Source: Haliea sp040221975
GTDB lineage: Bacteria > Pseudomonadota > Gammaproteobacteria > Pseudomonadales > Halieaceae
DNA length: 64,000 nucleotides
NCBI GenBank assembly: GCA_040221975.1
Contig: JAVJWR010000031.1
Location: 186,001 to 250,000 of the forward strand
Reading direction: 5' to 3'
Below, one piece after another: positions 42,610 to 50,353 of the stretch (position 1 is the stretch's first letter; each line of letters begins with the position of its first letter). Position numbers and translations under genes: made by a program. Under the pieces are notes generated by a model. It was not told the origin of the DNA. It made no database searches and was given only the letters and a program-made list of their open reading frames with translations.

Positions 42610-43731
42610 ATGAGTACCCACGGCATAACAGCGTTCACCTGGGACAAGCACTTCGTCACCGGCATTGATGAAGTCGACGAGCAGCACCACGGGCTCGTCG
42701 ACCTCATCAATGCCTTTGGCGACCGCGTCGCCGCGGGAGACACCTCGGCCGCGGACACCGCCGATATCCTTTCCCAGCTGCGTCAGTACGCTCGCTATCA
42801 CTTCCGCGAGGAAGAGCAGTTGATGACTACGGCAGGGATAGATGCGCGAGCATTGGCCATGCACCAGCAAGCACACCAGCGATTCTGTGAGGAGATTGAG
42901 CGCATTGACAGCAAACTGCCAACCCTGGGGGAGAAGGAGTCAAGGCAGATCCTCGACTATCTGGTACATTGGCTGGGGTATCACATTCTTGGCGTCGACC
43001 AGTCCATGGTCCGGCAATTGCACGCCATTCAGGCCGGGATCTCACCGGCAGCTGCCTATGACGAGGAGCTGGCCTTTGATGCGGGGGCGGTGCAGCCGCT
43101 TCTCGACGCCATCTCGGGCCTGCTCCGGATCGTAGAGGAAAAAAACCGTGAGCTTGTGGCCAGCAACGCCGCCCTGGAAACTCGCGTCGCCGAGCGCACC
43201 CGGGAACTGCGCCAGCTCAACGACGCCATGCACGAGCTCGCCATGCACGACGCGCTGACCGGGCTACCCAATCGCCGGCAGGCCACGGACTTTCTGGACG
43301 CCCAGTGGCCGCAAAGGACAACCCAGCCAGTCAGCTGCCTGATGATCGACGCCGACCACTTCAAGAGGATCAACGACACTTTCGGCCATGAGCAAGGCGA
43401 CAGGGTGCTGAAGGAGTTGGCGCTGGAGATACGTCAGCGTTTTCGCACCGATGACTTGGTCTGTCGCATCGGCGGTGATGAGTTCCTGGTTATCTGCCCA
43501 CGAACGCCAATCGCCAAGGCGCTGGAACTCGCGGAAAAACTGCTGGTGCACATCAACGCTCTGAAGCTCCCCAGACAAGGTGGCGTTTGGCAGGGCAGTT
43601 TGAGCATCGGCGTCGCCTGCGCTACGGACACCATGGCAGACACTTCAGATCTGTTACGTATGGCTGATGAAGGTCTGTATGCCGCCAAGGGTGCGGGCCG
43701 CAATACGGTGCGCAGCGCCCAGACAGCCTAG
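42610..43731 (+). CDS. Hemerythrin-domain diguanylate cyclase
   Basis: A 373-residue fusion. Residues about 1-135 form a bacteriohemerythrin with diiron ligands in TGIDEVDEQHHGLVDLIN, ARYHFREEEQLM, MHQQAHQRF and YHILGVDQ. A coiled coil (about 165-200, EEKNRELVASNAALETRVAERTRE class) leads to a GGDEF domain with DALTGLPNRR, DADHFKRINDTFGHEQGD and GGDEF at about 288-292. An I-site RTDD (279-282) lies exactly five residues upstream. It should make cyclic di-GMP in response to oxygen or redox at the diiron centre, as in Vibrio Bhr-DGC. Its stop overlaps the convergent cytochrome b gene. Confidence 0.92.
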   Translation: MSTHGITAFTWDKHFVTGIDEVDEQHHGLVDLINAFGDRVAAGDTSAADTADILSQLRQYARYHFREEEQLMTTAGIDARALAMHQQAHQRFCEEIERIDSKLPTLGEKESRQILDYLVHWLGYHILGVDQSMVRQLHAIQAGISPAAAYDEELAFDAGAVQPLLDAISGLLRIVEEKNRELVASNAALETRVAERTRELRQLNDAMHELAMHDALTGLPNRRQATDFLDAQWPQRTTQPVSCLMIDADHFKRINDTFGHEQGDRVLKELALEIRQRFRTDDLVCRIGGDEFLVICPRTPIAKALELAEKLLVHINALKLPRQGGVWQGSLSIGVACATDTMADTSDLLRMADEGLYAAKGAGRNTVRSAQTA

Positions 43732-44477
43732 TCCCGGGGCTTGCGGGCGAAGAACTTGCTGCCGGTAAACATCGCTGAAATCAGGCCGCTGCGCTCGCGG
43801 ATATCGGTAAACACCACTGCCGCAATGTGGAGTGGTATGAAACCCATCAGGGCAAAAAAAGACCATTTGTGAAAGTTGATAAAGGGCGCGCGGAACTCGC
43901 GCATGGCGGCATAGCCCTCCGGATCCAGCAACTCCTTCTGTCCGGGCTTCAGGCCCACGAGCTTGCTGTGATCCTCACCGGCACCGGTGGCCCATTCGGC
44001 AAACTCGTGGCCGAAGGGCGGCATGTAGAGGTCAGTTCCCGCAAGCACCAGGCCGGTAACCATTTGCGTGCCCAGCAACAGGAACAGCGCAGCTATCATC
44101 AGTCGCCCGAGCGGGTTGTGGCCGCGGTAGTGCGGCTCATTCCCGGACCAGAGACCGCGGAGATAAAGCTTGAGTTCGCGAAACCAGGTACCCCCGACCG
44201 GTAACACTGCACTCCAGCGCGCATAGTGACCGCCAAAGAAGCCCCAGACGATCCGCCAGCACAGGTTCAGCGCGAACACATAGCCGGTCCAGGCATGAAT
44301 GGTCTTCAACAGGACCTTGCCATCGCCGCTGACCCCAAGGGTACCGGCGTTCAGAATCACCACGCCTATTCCCGACAACAACAGCACACTGAGCACGTTG
44401 ATCCAGTGGAACCAGCGCGTGGTCGCATCCCATACCGGATAGGCCTGTAATGTCTGTGCGGAATCTTCGCTCGTCAT
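43728..44477 (-). CDS. Cytochrome b561/Ni-hydrogenase-type cytochrome b
   Basis: A 249-residue membrane protein with four main hydrophobic segments. Likely haem histidines are in TTRWFHWINVLSVLLL, LKTIHAWTGYVFALNL, PFINFHKWSFFALMG and PLHIAAVVFTDIRER. This is the PF01292 pattern of quinol- or hydrogenase-linked cytochromes b. No cognate dehydrogenase is nearby, so its electron partner is unknown. ATG 44477 follows a G-rich ribosome region. A 33-residue periplasmic or cytosolic insert (EWATGAGEDHSKLVGLKPGQ on) is not shown by all members. The 115-bp gap upstream holds no visible gene. Confidence 0.85.
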   Translation of the reverse strand: MTSEDSAQTLQAYPVWDATTRWFHWINVLSVLLLSGIGVVILNAGTLGVSGDGKVLLKTIHAWTGYVFALNLCWRIVWGFFGGHYARWSAVLPVGGTWFRELKLYLRGLWSGNEPHYRGHNPLGRLMIAALFLLLGTQMVTGLVLAGTDLYMPPFGHEFAEWATGAGEDHSKLVGLKPGQKELLDPEGYAAMREFRAPFINFHKWSFFALMGFIPLHIAAVVFTDIRERSGLISAMFTGSKFFARKPRD

Positions 44478-44592
44478 CTCACCACCCCGTCTACCTGCGT
44501 TATTGCCGGTATCTCGGCTACGAGGATAGTCCAACAAGATGAAGCTGGCATTAACAAGCCGGCAAAGTCCTGTATTGAATCAACTCCCCCGC

Positions 44593-45489
44593 TCAATCGG
44601 TGCTCAGCGCGACACTCTCGAATTCCTGTCCGCCCTGTTCCACCAGCGCCACGAGATCCCGGCGCAGCTTGCCCAGTTCCCGCCGCAGGTGCGCATCCTG
44701 GCGCTCGCTGCGGCTGTTGAGCAGGTTCGCCACCGCCAACTGGATGACCATGGCATTGTGGTCGTAGGTGCTGCGGTAATCGGCGGACACCGTCTCGTCA
44801 CGCTGCACCAGAGCCTGGCGCAAGGTTTCCTGCCAACCGGGCTCACGCTGCAGGATACGCTCAAGTCTTACAAGCCATTGGGCGCGGGCTTCCAGCCAGA
44901 GACTGTCGGACCGGCGCAGGTCATCGCAGGCAGCAGCCAGCCCGGCCTTCTGCTCGCGCTGCAGACGCCCGACATACTTGCGCGCATTGTCCTGCAGGCG
45001 CTCACAGGCATCGGCGCGATACTCGGCATCGTCACGTTCCAGGTATTTTTCCTCGTACTCGGACTGCTGTTCCTGCAGCCCGGCAAGAAACTCGGCCATT
45101 TGCTCGTCCCGCAGCTCCTCGCCCAGAGCCAGCATCCAGTTCAGGGCTCGATCCTGCAGACGGTAGATGGCCAATTCGGCCTCCCCGGTCAGGATACGCA
45201 TGTCCGCCACGGTCAGTTCCCGCTCGAGCTTGCCCTCTATCCGGTCCAGCAGAGCAACGTAGCGCGGCAGCTCATGCCGACGGTGCCAGGTCAGGAAGGG
45301 TTGCAGTTCGGTCTTGAGCAGACGCCCCTGGTCGCGGTCGAGGCTGACGTAATCGCCCAGGTACCAGGGCACCAGGAAGTCCAGGCGGTTGTAGGCAAAC
45401 CGGGTGCTGCTGCAACCGGCCAGGACAACCAGCAGCAGCGCCGCAAGCCACAGCCGCGCCCTGGCGCCAGCTAGCGATGAGCTGATCAT
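44593..45489 (-). CDS. DUF6279-family lipoprotein
   Basis: A 298-residue lipoprotein with a class II signal peptide ending in the lipobox LAGC (Cys about 25). The mature start CSSTRFAYNRLDFLVPWYL then DYVSLDRDQGRLLKTEL is the DUF6279 hallmark. The rest is almost entirely charged alpha-helix (for example LAGLQEQQSEYEEKYLERDDAEY), suggesting a long helical periplasmic rod. Its function is unknown. The ribosome site is weak. It lies 43 bp after the threonine dehydratase stop on the same strand. Confidence 0.82.
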   Translation of the reverse strand: MISSSLAGARARLWLAALLLVVLAGCSSTRFAYNRLDFLVPWYLGDYVSLDRDQGRLLKTELQPFLTWHRRHELPRYVALLDRIEGKLERELTVADMRILTGEAELAIYRLQDRALNWMLALGEELRDEQMAEFLAGLQEQQSEYEEKYLERDDAEYRADACERLQDNARKYVGRLQREQKAGLAAACDDLRRSDSLWLEARAQWLVRLERILQREPGWQETLRQALVQRDETVSADYRSTYDHNAMVIQLAVANLLNSRSERQDAHLRRELGKLRRDLVALVEQGGQEFESVALSTD

Positions 45490-45532
45490 GGATAGTCGAG
45501 ACCGTCGGTGGCAAACAGCATGTCCATGCTGG

Positions 45533-46471
45533 TCACCAGGGTAGCCGGTCGAGATCGAGGTTGCCGCCGCTGATCACCGCCACCACCCGGCGGCCGCGGA
45601 AACGCTCCGGATGCTCCAGCAGGGCGGCAAAACTGACTGCGCCGGAGGGCTCGACCACGGTCTTGAGCCGGGTCCACTGCAGGCGCATGGCGGCGACAAT
45701 GTTGGCGTCGGTCACGGTGAGTATGGTATCCACGTACTGCTGGATCAGGGAAAAGTTGAGCGCGCCCAGACCGGCCAGCAAGCCGTCGGCGATGGTATTG
45801 GGCGCAATGGATGGTTGCAACTCCCCCAGGCCGAAGGAGCGAAAGGCATCGTCCGCGCCCTCCGGCTCGGCGGCGACTACCTCCACCTCCGGGCGCAGGC
45901 TCTTGATGGCCACCGCGACACCGGACAGCAGGCCGCCGCCGCCTACCGGGACCACAATCACATCCAGGTCCGGCACCTGCTCCAGGATTTCCAGGGCCAC
46001 GGTGCCCTGGCCGGCGATGACCCGCGGGTCGGCGTAGGGATGGACCACATGCGCACCGGTGCCGGCGACCACTCGCTCCAGAGTCCCCTCGCGGGCAGCG
46101 AGCGTCGGCTCGCAGCTAATGACCAGACCGCCATAGGCGGCCACCGCGTCCTGCTTTACCGATGGCGCGTTCGCAGGCATCACGATATGGGCGGGGATCC
46201 CGCGCCGTCGCGCCGCCATGGCGAGGGCGGCGCCGTGATTGCCCGAAGAGTGCGTGGCGACGCCGGTGGCGGCCTCGTCAGCGGACAGGCTGAACACCGC
46301 ATTGCTGGCACCGCGGGCCTTGAAGGCGCCGACCTTCTGCAGGTTCTCGCACTTGAAGTGAATCCGTGCACCCGCATGCGCATCCAGCAGCTCGCTGCTG
46401 TACACCGGGGTGAGATGGACATGGGCGGCGATACGCTCGCGCGCGGCCTCAATATCGGCAAGGCTGGTCAT
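45533..46471 (-). CDS. Threonine/serine dehydratase (PLP fold type II)
   Basis: A 312-residue protein without the C-terminal ACT domains of biosynthetic IlvA, so it is of the catabolic or serine-racemase-like short type. The PLP lysine is in VGAFKARGASNAV, the substrate loop is THSSGNHGAALAMAA, and the phosphate-binding glycines are in VPVGGGGLLSGVA. SGGNLDLDRLPW closes the chain. It deaminates threonine to 2-oxobutyrate, and racemase side activity is possible. Its ATG shares a base with the stop of the upstream membrane-protein gene (TAATG), giving tight coupling. Confidence 0.88.
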   Translation of the reverse strand: MTSLADIEAARERIAAHVHLTPVYSSELLDAHAGARIHFKCENLQKVGAFKARGASNAVFSLSADEAATGVATHSSGNHGAALAMAARRRGIPAHIVMPANAPSVKQDAVAAYGGLVISCEPTLAAREGTLERVVAGTGAHVVHPYADPRVIAGQGTVALEILEQVPDLDVIVVPVGGGGLLSGVAVAIKSLRPEVEVVAAEPEGADDAFRSFGLGELQPSIAPNTIADGLLAGLGALNFSLIQQYVDTILTVTDANIVAAMRLQWTRLKTVVEPSGAVSFAALLEHPERFRGRRVVAVISGGNLDLDRLPW

Positions 46472-47190
46472 TACTGTTTTCCCTGGTTGCATGGAGTCGG
46501 CGGCGCCGGTTCGGACGACACGAACTGCAGCTGCCAGCCTGCCCGGCACCAGACCAGGTAGCCCAGCAGAAAGTTGGCCTGCAGCAGTAGGCTCAATACC
46601 CACTCAAACGCGTCCTCTACCGAGTCGTACAATACGCCATCCCAGGCCTGCAAAACCACTGTCGCCATCCCCAGTGCCAGCAACAGGCAGCAGATCCACC
46701 ACATCCCCCGGGCCAGTCCCCGCACCTGCGGCAACCGCGGCCCCAGGGCCAGCAACTGGACACTGAGGAGCAACTGGGAAAGAAAGGTCAAGGAGAAGAA
46801 CAATACCGTGCCCGCGCGCCGCTGGAACCGCCAGGCGGTGCCGGCCTCTCCCAGCACAGTCACATACAGCACCAGACCCAGGCAGGCCAGCAGGCCCAGC
46901 ACCAGCATCCAGCGCAGGCTCCGGTCGCTGCCTCCCGGGGGCTGCAGCCAGCGCAACCAGCTGTAGTTGCACCACCAGTACAGCGCCAACACCACCGCCG
47001 CCGGCAGCATGGTGGCGCGGAACAGGTAGCTGGCCGGAGGATGACGCCCGGTGGCGCTGATCGAAGTACAGCTGTGGATGTAGGGGTTGCACCACTCCAC
47101 CAGGCCATGGCCCACCGCCACCAGCCAGGTCAGGTGGACCGAGATGAAGGGCAACAGGGCTGCCAGCAATGCGATAATGCGCAGGTTCAT
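46471..47190 (-). CDS. Frag1/DRAM/Sfk1-like integral membrane protein
   Basis: A 239-residue protein with six likely transmembrane segments at about 4-26, 56-77, 92-115, 126-148, 160-184 and 195-218. NPYIHSCTSISATGRHPPASYLFRATMLPA after the first segment resembles the conserved extracytoplasmic loop of Frag1/DRAM/Sfk1 proteins. The match is from memory of the motif and is not secure. Its function is unknown. The TAATG junction with the dehydratase gene shows they are cotranscribed and translationally coupled, an unusual pairing. Confidence 0.55.
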   Translation of the reverse strand: MNLRIIALLAALLPFISVHLTWLVAVGHGLVEWCNPYIHSCTSISATGRHPPASYLFRATMLPAAVVLALYWWCNYSWLRWLQPPGGSDRSLRWMLVLGLLACLGLVLYVTVLGEAGTAWRFQRRAGTVLFFSLTFLSQLLLSVQLLALGPRLPQVRGLARGMWWICCLLLALGMATVVLQAWDGVLYDSVEDAFEWVLSLLLQANFLLGYLVWCRAGWQLQFVSSEPAPPTPCNQGKQ

Positions 47191-47253
47191 GGGACCAAGT
47201 CTACCATTGCCCTGTGCTATCCTCGCCTATTTGCCGGAGGATCAGCAGCCAAC

Positions 47254-48600
47254 ATGGAGCAATTGCAGCAGCTCTCCGCGAGTTTCGCCAACGCAGTATG
47301 GGGCACCCCCCTGGTGGTGCTGCTGCTGGGTGGGGGCCTGTTCTTTGCCATCTACTCGCGTTTCCTGCCCTACCGCCACTTCGGCCATGCCTTCGGCATC
47401 ATGCTCGGGCGCCACGATACCCCCGACCAGCCCGGGGAACTGAGTCACGCCCAGGCCCTGGCGGCGGCCCTGTCCGGTACCATGGGCCTGGGCAATATTT
47501 CCGGCGTGGCCCTGGCCATTGTCGCCGGCGGCCCCGGCGCCGTGTTCTGGATGTGGATGTCGGCACTGGTCGGGATTGCGACCAAGTTTTTTACCTGCAC
47601 GCTCGGGGTCATGTACCGGGGCAACGACAGCGAAGGCAAGCTGCAGGGCGGTCCCATGTACATTATCCGCGAGGCCCTGCCGCGCGGCTTTTATCCGCTG
47701 GCTGTCCTGTTTTCCCTGGCCGGGCTGGTCGGCACCCTGCCGATTTTCCAGGCCAACCAGCTGACGGCGCTGGTGCGGGAAAACCTGTTCCCCGGCGGCG
47801 ACACGCTGCTGACCAGCTTCCTGATCGGCTGCGTCATGGCCGCGGTGGTCGCCATGGTTATTTTCGGCGGCCTGCAGCGGGTCGCCAAAGTCGCCATCGC
47901 GCTGCTGCCCCTCATGGTCATCACCTATCTCGGCATGACCCTGTACCTGCTGTTGTTGCACTACAGCCAGGTGCCCGGCCTGTTGGCCAGCATTGTCACC
48001 GATGCCTTCAACCCGCAGGCGGTGGGCGGCGGCCTGCTGGGCGTGATCCTCATCGGCGTCAGCCGCGGCGCCTTCTCCAATGAGGCCGGGGTGGGCACCG
48101 AGGTCATGGCCCACGGCGCCGCCAAAACCAATGAACCGATCAGGGAAGGCCTGGTGGCGATGATGGGACCGGTGGCGGACACCCTGGTCGTCTGCACCTG
48201 CACCGCGCTGGTGATCCTGCTGGCGGGCACCTGGACCGATCCGGGCGACCTGACCGGCATCACGCTCACCGCCAACGCCTTCCGCGCCGACCTGGGTGCG
48301 CCGGGAGCCGGCCTGCTGCTGTTCGTCACCCTGATCCTCGCCAGCACCACCATGTTCACCATGTGGTACTACGGCGCCAAGTGCTTCGGCTTCCTGTTCG
48401 GCGCCCGGCTGCAGCACTATTACCGCTGGTTTTTCGTGCTGGCGGTGGTGTTTGGCGCCAGCGTCAGTATCGATGTGGTATTCAACCTGATTTCCGGCTC
48501 CTACGGCCTGATGGCGATACCCACCATGGTCGCCACCCTGATGCTGGCGGGTCGGGTCAAGGCGGCGGCGAAGGAATATTTTCACCGCCATCCCTACTAG
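47254..48600 (+). CDS. Alanine/glycine:cation symporter (AGCS family)
   Basis: A 448-residue sodium symporter. The family signature reads LSGTMGLGNISGVALAIVAGGPGAVFWMW at about residues 71-99. GGPMYIIREAL, SRGAFSNEAGVGTEVMAHGAAKTNEP and repeated hydrophobic spans follow. It imports small neutral amino acids, including some D-isomers, with sodium or protons. GGAGG at 47236 is the likely ribosome site, though spacing to ATG 47254 is long. The downstream racemase and desulfhydrase genes follow after 11 and 3 bp, so substrate uptake and conversion are probably one unit. Confidence 0.9.
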   Translation: MEQLQQLSASFANAVWGTPLVVLLLGGGLFFAIYSRFLPYRHFGHAFGIMLGRHDTPDQPGELSHAQALAAALSGTMGLGNISGVALAIVAGGPGAVFWMWMSALVGIATKFFTCTLGVMYRGNDSEGKLQGGPMYIIREALPRGFYPLAVLFSLAGLVGTLPIFQANQLTALVRENLFPGGDTLLTSFLIGCVMAAVVAMVIFGGLQRVAKVAIALLPLMVITYLGMTLYLLLLHYSQVPGLLASIVTDAFNPQAVGGGLLGVILIGVSRGAFSNEAGVGTEVMAHGAAKTNEPIREGLVAMMGPVADTLVVCTCTALVILLAGTWTDPGDLTGITLTANAFRADLGAPGAGLLLFVTLILASTTMFTMWYYGAKCFGFLFGARLQHYYRWFFVLAVVFGASVSIDVVFNLISGSYGLMAIPTMVATLMLAGRVKAAAKEYFHRHPY

Positions 48601-48611
48601 GAGCACACGAC

Positions 48612-49334
48612 ATGTCCGGAAACCGCAGGCGCAGCCTTGCCGTTGGCGTCCTCGGCGGGATGGGCCCGGAGGCCACGGTTGACTTCATGGCCCGGGTGCT
48701 CGCCGCCACTCCCGCCCGCGTTGACCAGGAGCACATCCGCATGCTGGTGGACCACAACCCCGCTATTCCCGATCGCCACGCCGCCATCGCCGGCACCGGG
48801 CCCGACATCGGCCCGGAGTTGGCCGCAATGGCGCGGGGGCTGGAAGCTGCCGGAGCGGACTTCCTGGTCATGGTCTGCAACACAGCGCACGCCTATACTG
48901 AGGCTATCCGCACCGCAGTCAGCATTCCCTTTGTCAGTATTGTCGATGTGGTCATGGCGGCCGTGGCGGAATACCCGGCCGCTGCGGTGGGCATAATGGC
49001 CGCGGACGGCTGCCTGCAGGCGGGCCTGTACCAGCGGGCACTGGCGGCGGCGGGGCGCGAAGCGCTGCTGTGGACGACGGCGGAGCAGCAGCGGTTCATG
49101 ACGCTGCTGTGGCGAATCAAGGCTGGTGAGCGCGGGCCCGAGGTTCGCGCCGGCCTCCAGGCGCTGGCCGCCAGCCTGGAATTTGCCGGGGCGGAACTGC
49201 TGCTTGCCGGCTGTACCGAGATACCCCTGGTCCTGGAGCAGGGCGATACCGGCGTCAGGCTGCTGTCCTCAACCGACCTGCTGGTGCGGCATACCGTGGC
49301 ACTGGCGCTCACCCCCACAATCCAACAGGAGTAA
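48612..49334 (+). CDS. Aspartate/glutamate racemase family protein
   Basis: A 240-residue cofactor-independent racemase. VGVLGGMGPEATVDFMARVL is the first signature. The two catalytic cysteines lie in MVCNTAHAYTE (about residue 89) and LAGCTEIPLVL (about 202). It interconverts L and D forms of aspartate, glutamate or related acids. AGGAG precedes the ATG by seven bases. It sits between an AGCS symporter and a D-cysteine desulfhydrase homologue, which suggests an acidic amino or sulfono amino acid as true substrate; cysteate is a possibility that cannot be decided here. Confidence 0.88.
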   Translation: MSGNRRRSLAVGVLGGMGPEATVDFMARVLAATPARVDQEHIRMLVDHNPAIPDRHAAIAGTGPDIGPELAAMARGLEAAGADFLVMVCNTAHAYTEAIRTAVSIPFVSIVDVVMAAVAEYPAAAVGIMAADGCLQAGLYQRALAAAGREALLWTTAEQQRFMTLLWRIKAGERGPEVRAGLQALAASLEFAGAELLLAGCTEIPLVLEQGDTGVRLLSSTDLLVRHTVALALTPTIQQE

Positions 49335-49337
49335 ACC

Positions 49338-50333
49338 ATGCATCTGGCCCGCTTCCCCCGCATCAAACTGGCGCACCTGCCGACCCCGCTGGAGTACCTG
49401 CCGCGCTTCAGCGAACACCTCGGAGGCCCGAAAATTTTCGTCAAGCGGGACGACTGTACAGGCCTCGCCAGCGGTGGCAACAAGACCCGCAAGCTGGAAT
49501 TCCTGCTCGCCGATGCCCGCCAGCGGGGCGCTGATACCGTTATTACCCAGGGGGCAGTGCAATCCAACCACGCCCGCCAGACCGCCGCCGCGGCCGCCCG
49601 CCTGGGCATGGCCTGCGAACTGCTGTTCGAGAACCGCATTGCCCAACCCAGCGAGGTCTACCTGAATTCCGGCAACGTTTTCCTCGACCACCTGCTCGGT
49701 GCCGGGACCCGCCATTACCCCGGCGGCACCGACATGAATACAGCGATGGAGGAGGTGGCCGCCGAGGTGCGCAGTCGCGGCGGCGTGCCCTACATCATTC
49801 CCGGCGGCGGCTCCAACCCGATCGGCGCCCTCGGCTACGTCGACTGCGCCCTGGAGTTGCTGCAGCAGGCCAACCAGGCGCAGCTGCACATTGACTGCGT
49901 GGTACATGCCACCGGCAGTGCCGGCACCCAGGCCGGGCTGGTCACCGGCCTGCGCGCGACCCACTCTGACATCCCGGTACTGGGCATTGGCGTCAACGCC
50001 CCCCGGGAGATACAGGAAGAGCGGGTATTCAAGCTGGCTGCAGCAACCGCTGACCTCATCGGTGCCGGCGACTGTGTGCGGCGCCAGGATGTGGTCGCCA
50101 ACTGCGACTACATAGGTGACGGCTACGGCATTCCCACCGATGCCATGCGGGAAGCGCTGGTGCTGCTGGCGCGCCTGGAAGGCCTGCTGTTCGACCCGGT
50201 CTACAGCGGCAAGGCGCTGGCGGGCCTGATCGACCTGGTGCAGCAGCGCCATTTCCGGGCCGAGCAGAACATCGTCTTTCTGCACACCGGCGGCTCCGCG
50301 GGACTGTTCGGCTATCGCGACGACCTGCTCTGA
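49338..50333 (+). CDS. dcyD: D-cysteine desulfhydrase / L-cysteate sulfo-lyase homologue
   Basis: A 331-residue PLP enzyme of the ACC deaminase/DcyD group. The PLP lysine is in KRDDCTGLASGGNKTRKLEFLL, the following loop is QSNHARQTAAAAARLG, and VHATGSAGTQAGLVTG binds the phosphate. PVYSGKALAGL and FLHTGGSAGLFGY close the fold. DcyD makes pyruvate, sulfide and ammonia from D-cysteine; the closely similar CuyA releases sulfite from L-cysteate. Sequence alone does not separate them. A clean AGGAG is upstream and the gene is the last of the symporter-racemase operon. Confidence 0.85.
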   Translation: MHLARFPRIKLAHLPTPLEYLPRFSEHLGGPKIFVKRDDCTGLASGGNKTRKLEFLLADARQRGADTVITQGAVQSNHARQTAAAAARLGMACELLFENRIAQPSEVYLNSGNVFLDHLLGAGTRHYPGGTDMNTAMEEVAAEVRSRGGVPYIIPGGGSNPIGALGYVDCALELLQQANQAQLHIDCVVHATGSAGTQAGLVTGLRATHSDIPVLGIGVNAPREIQEERVFKLAAATADLIGAGDCVRRQDVVANCDYIGDGYGIPTDAMREALVLLARLEGLLFDPVYSGKALAGLIDLVQQRHFRAEQNIVFLHTGGSAGLFGYRDDLL

Positions 50334-50335
50334 AG

Positions 50336-50351
50336 CTCCGCTGGAGCGGAG
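50336..50351. terminator. Inverted repeat between convergent dcyD and leuA
   Basis: CTCCGCT and AGCGGAG form a perfect 7-bp inverted repeat with a 2-base centre between the two stop codons. No T-run follows. It is a weak candidate bidirectional terminator. Confidence 0.35.
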
Positions 50352-50353
50352 GT

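Noticed and set aside
47242..48606. 454-codon minus-strand ORF over the AGCS symporter
   Set aside because: Rich in Gly, Gln and His with no domain pattern, and opposite a clear symporter gene.
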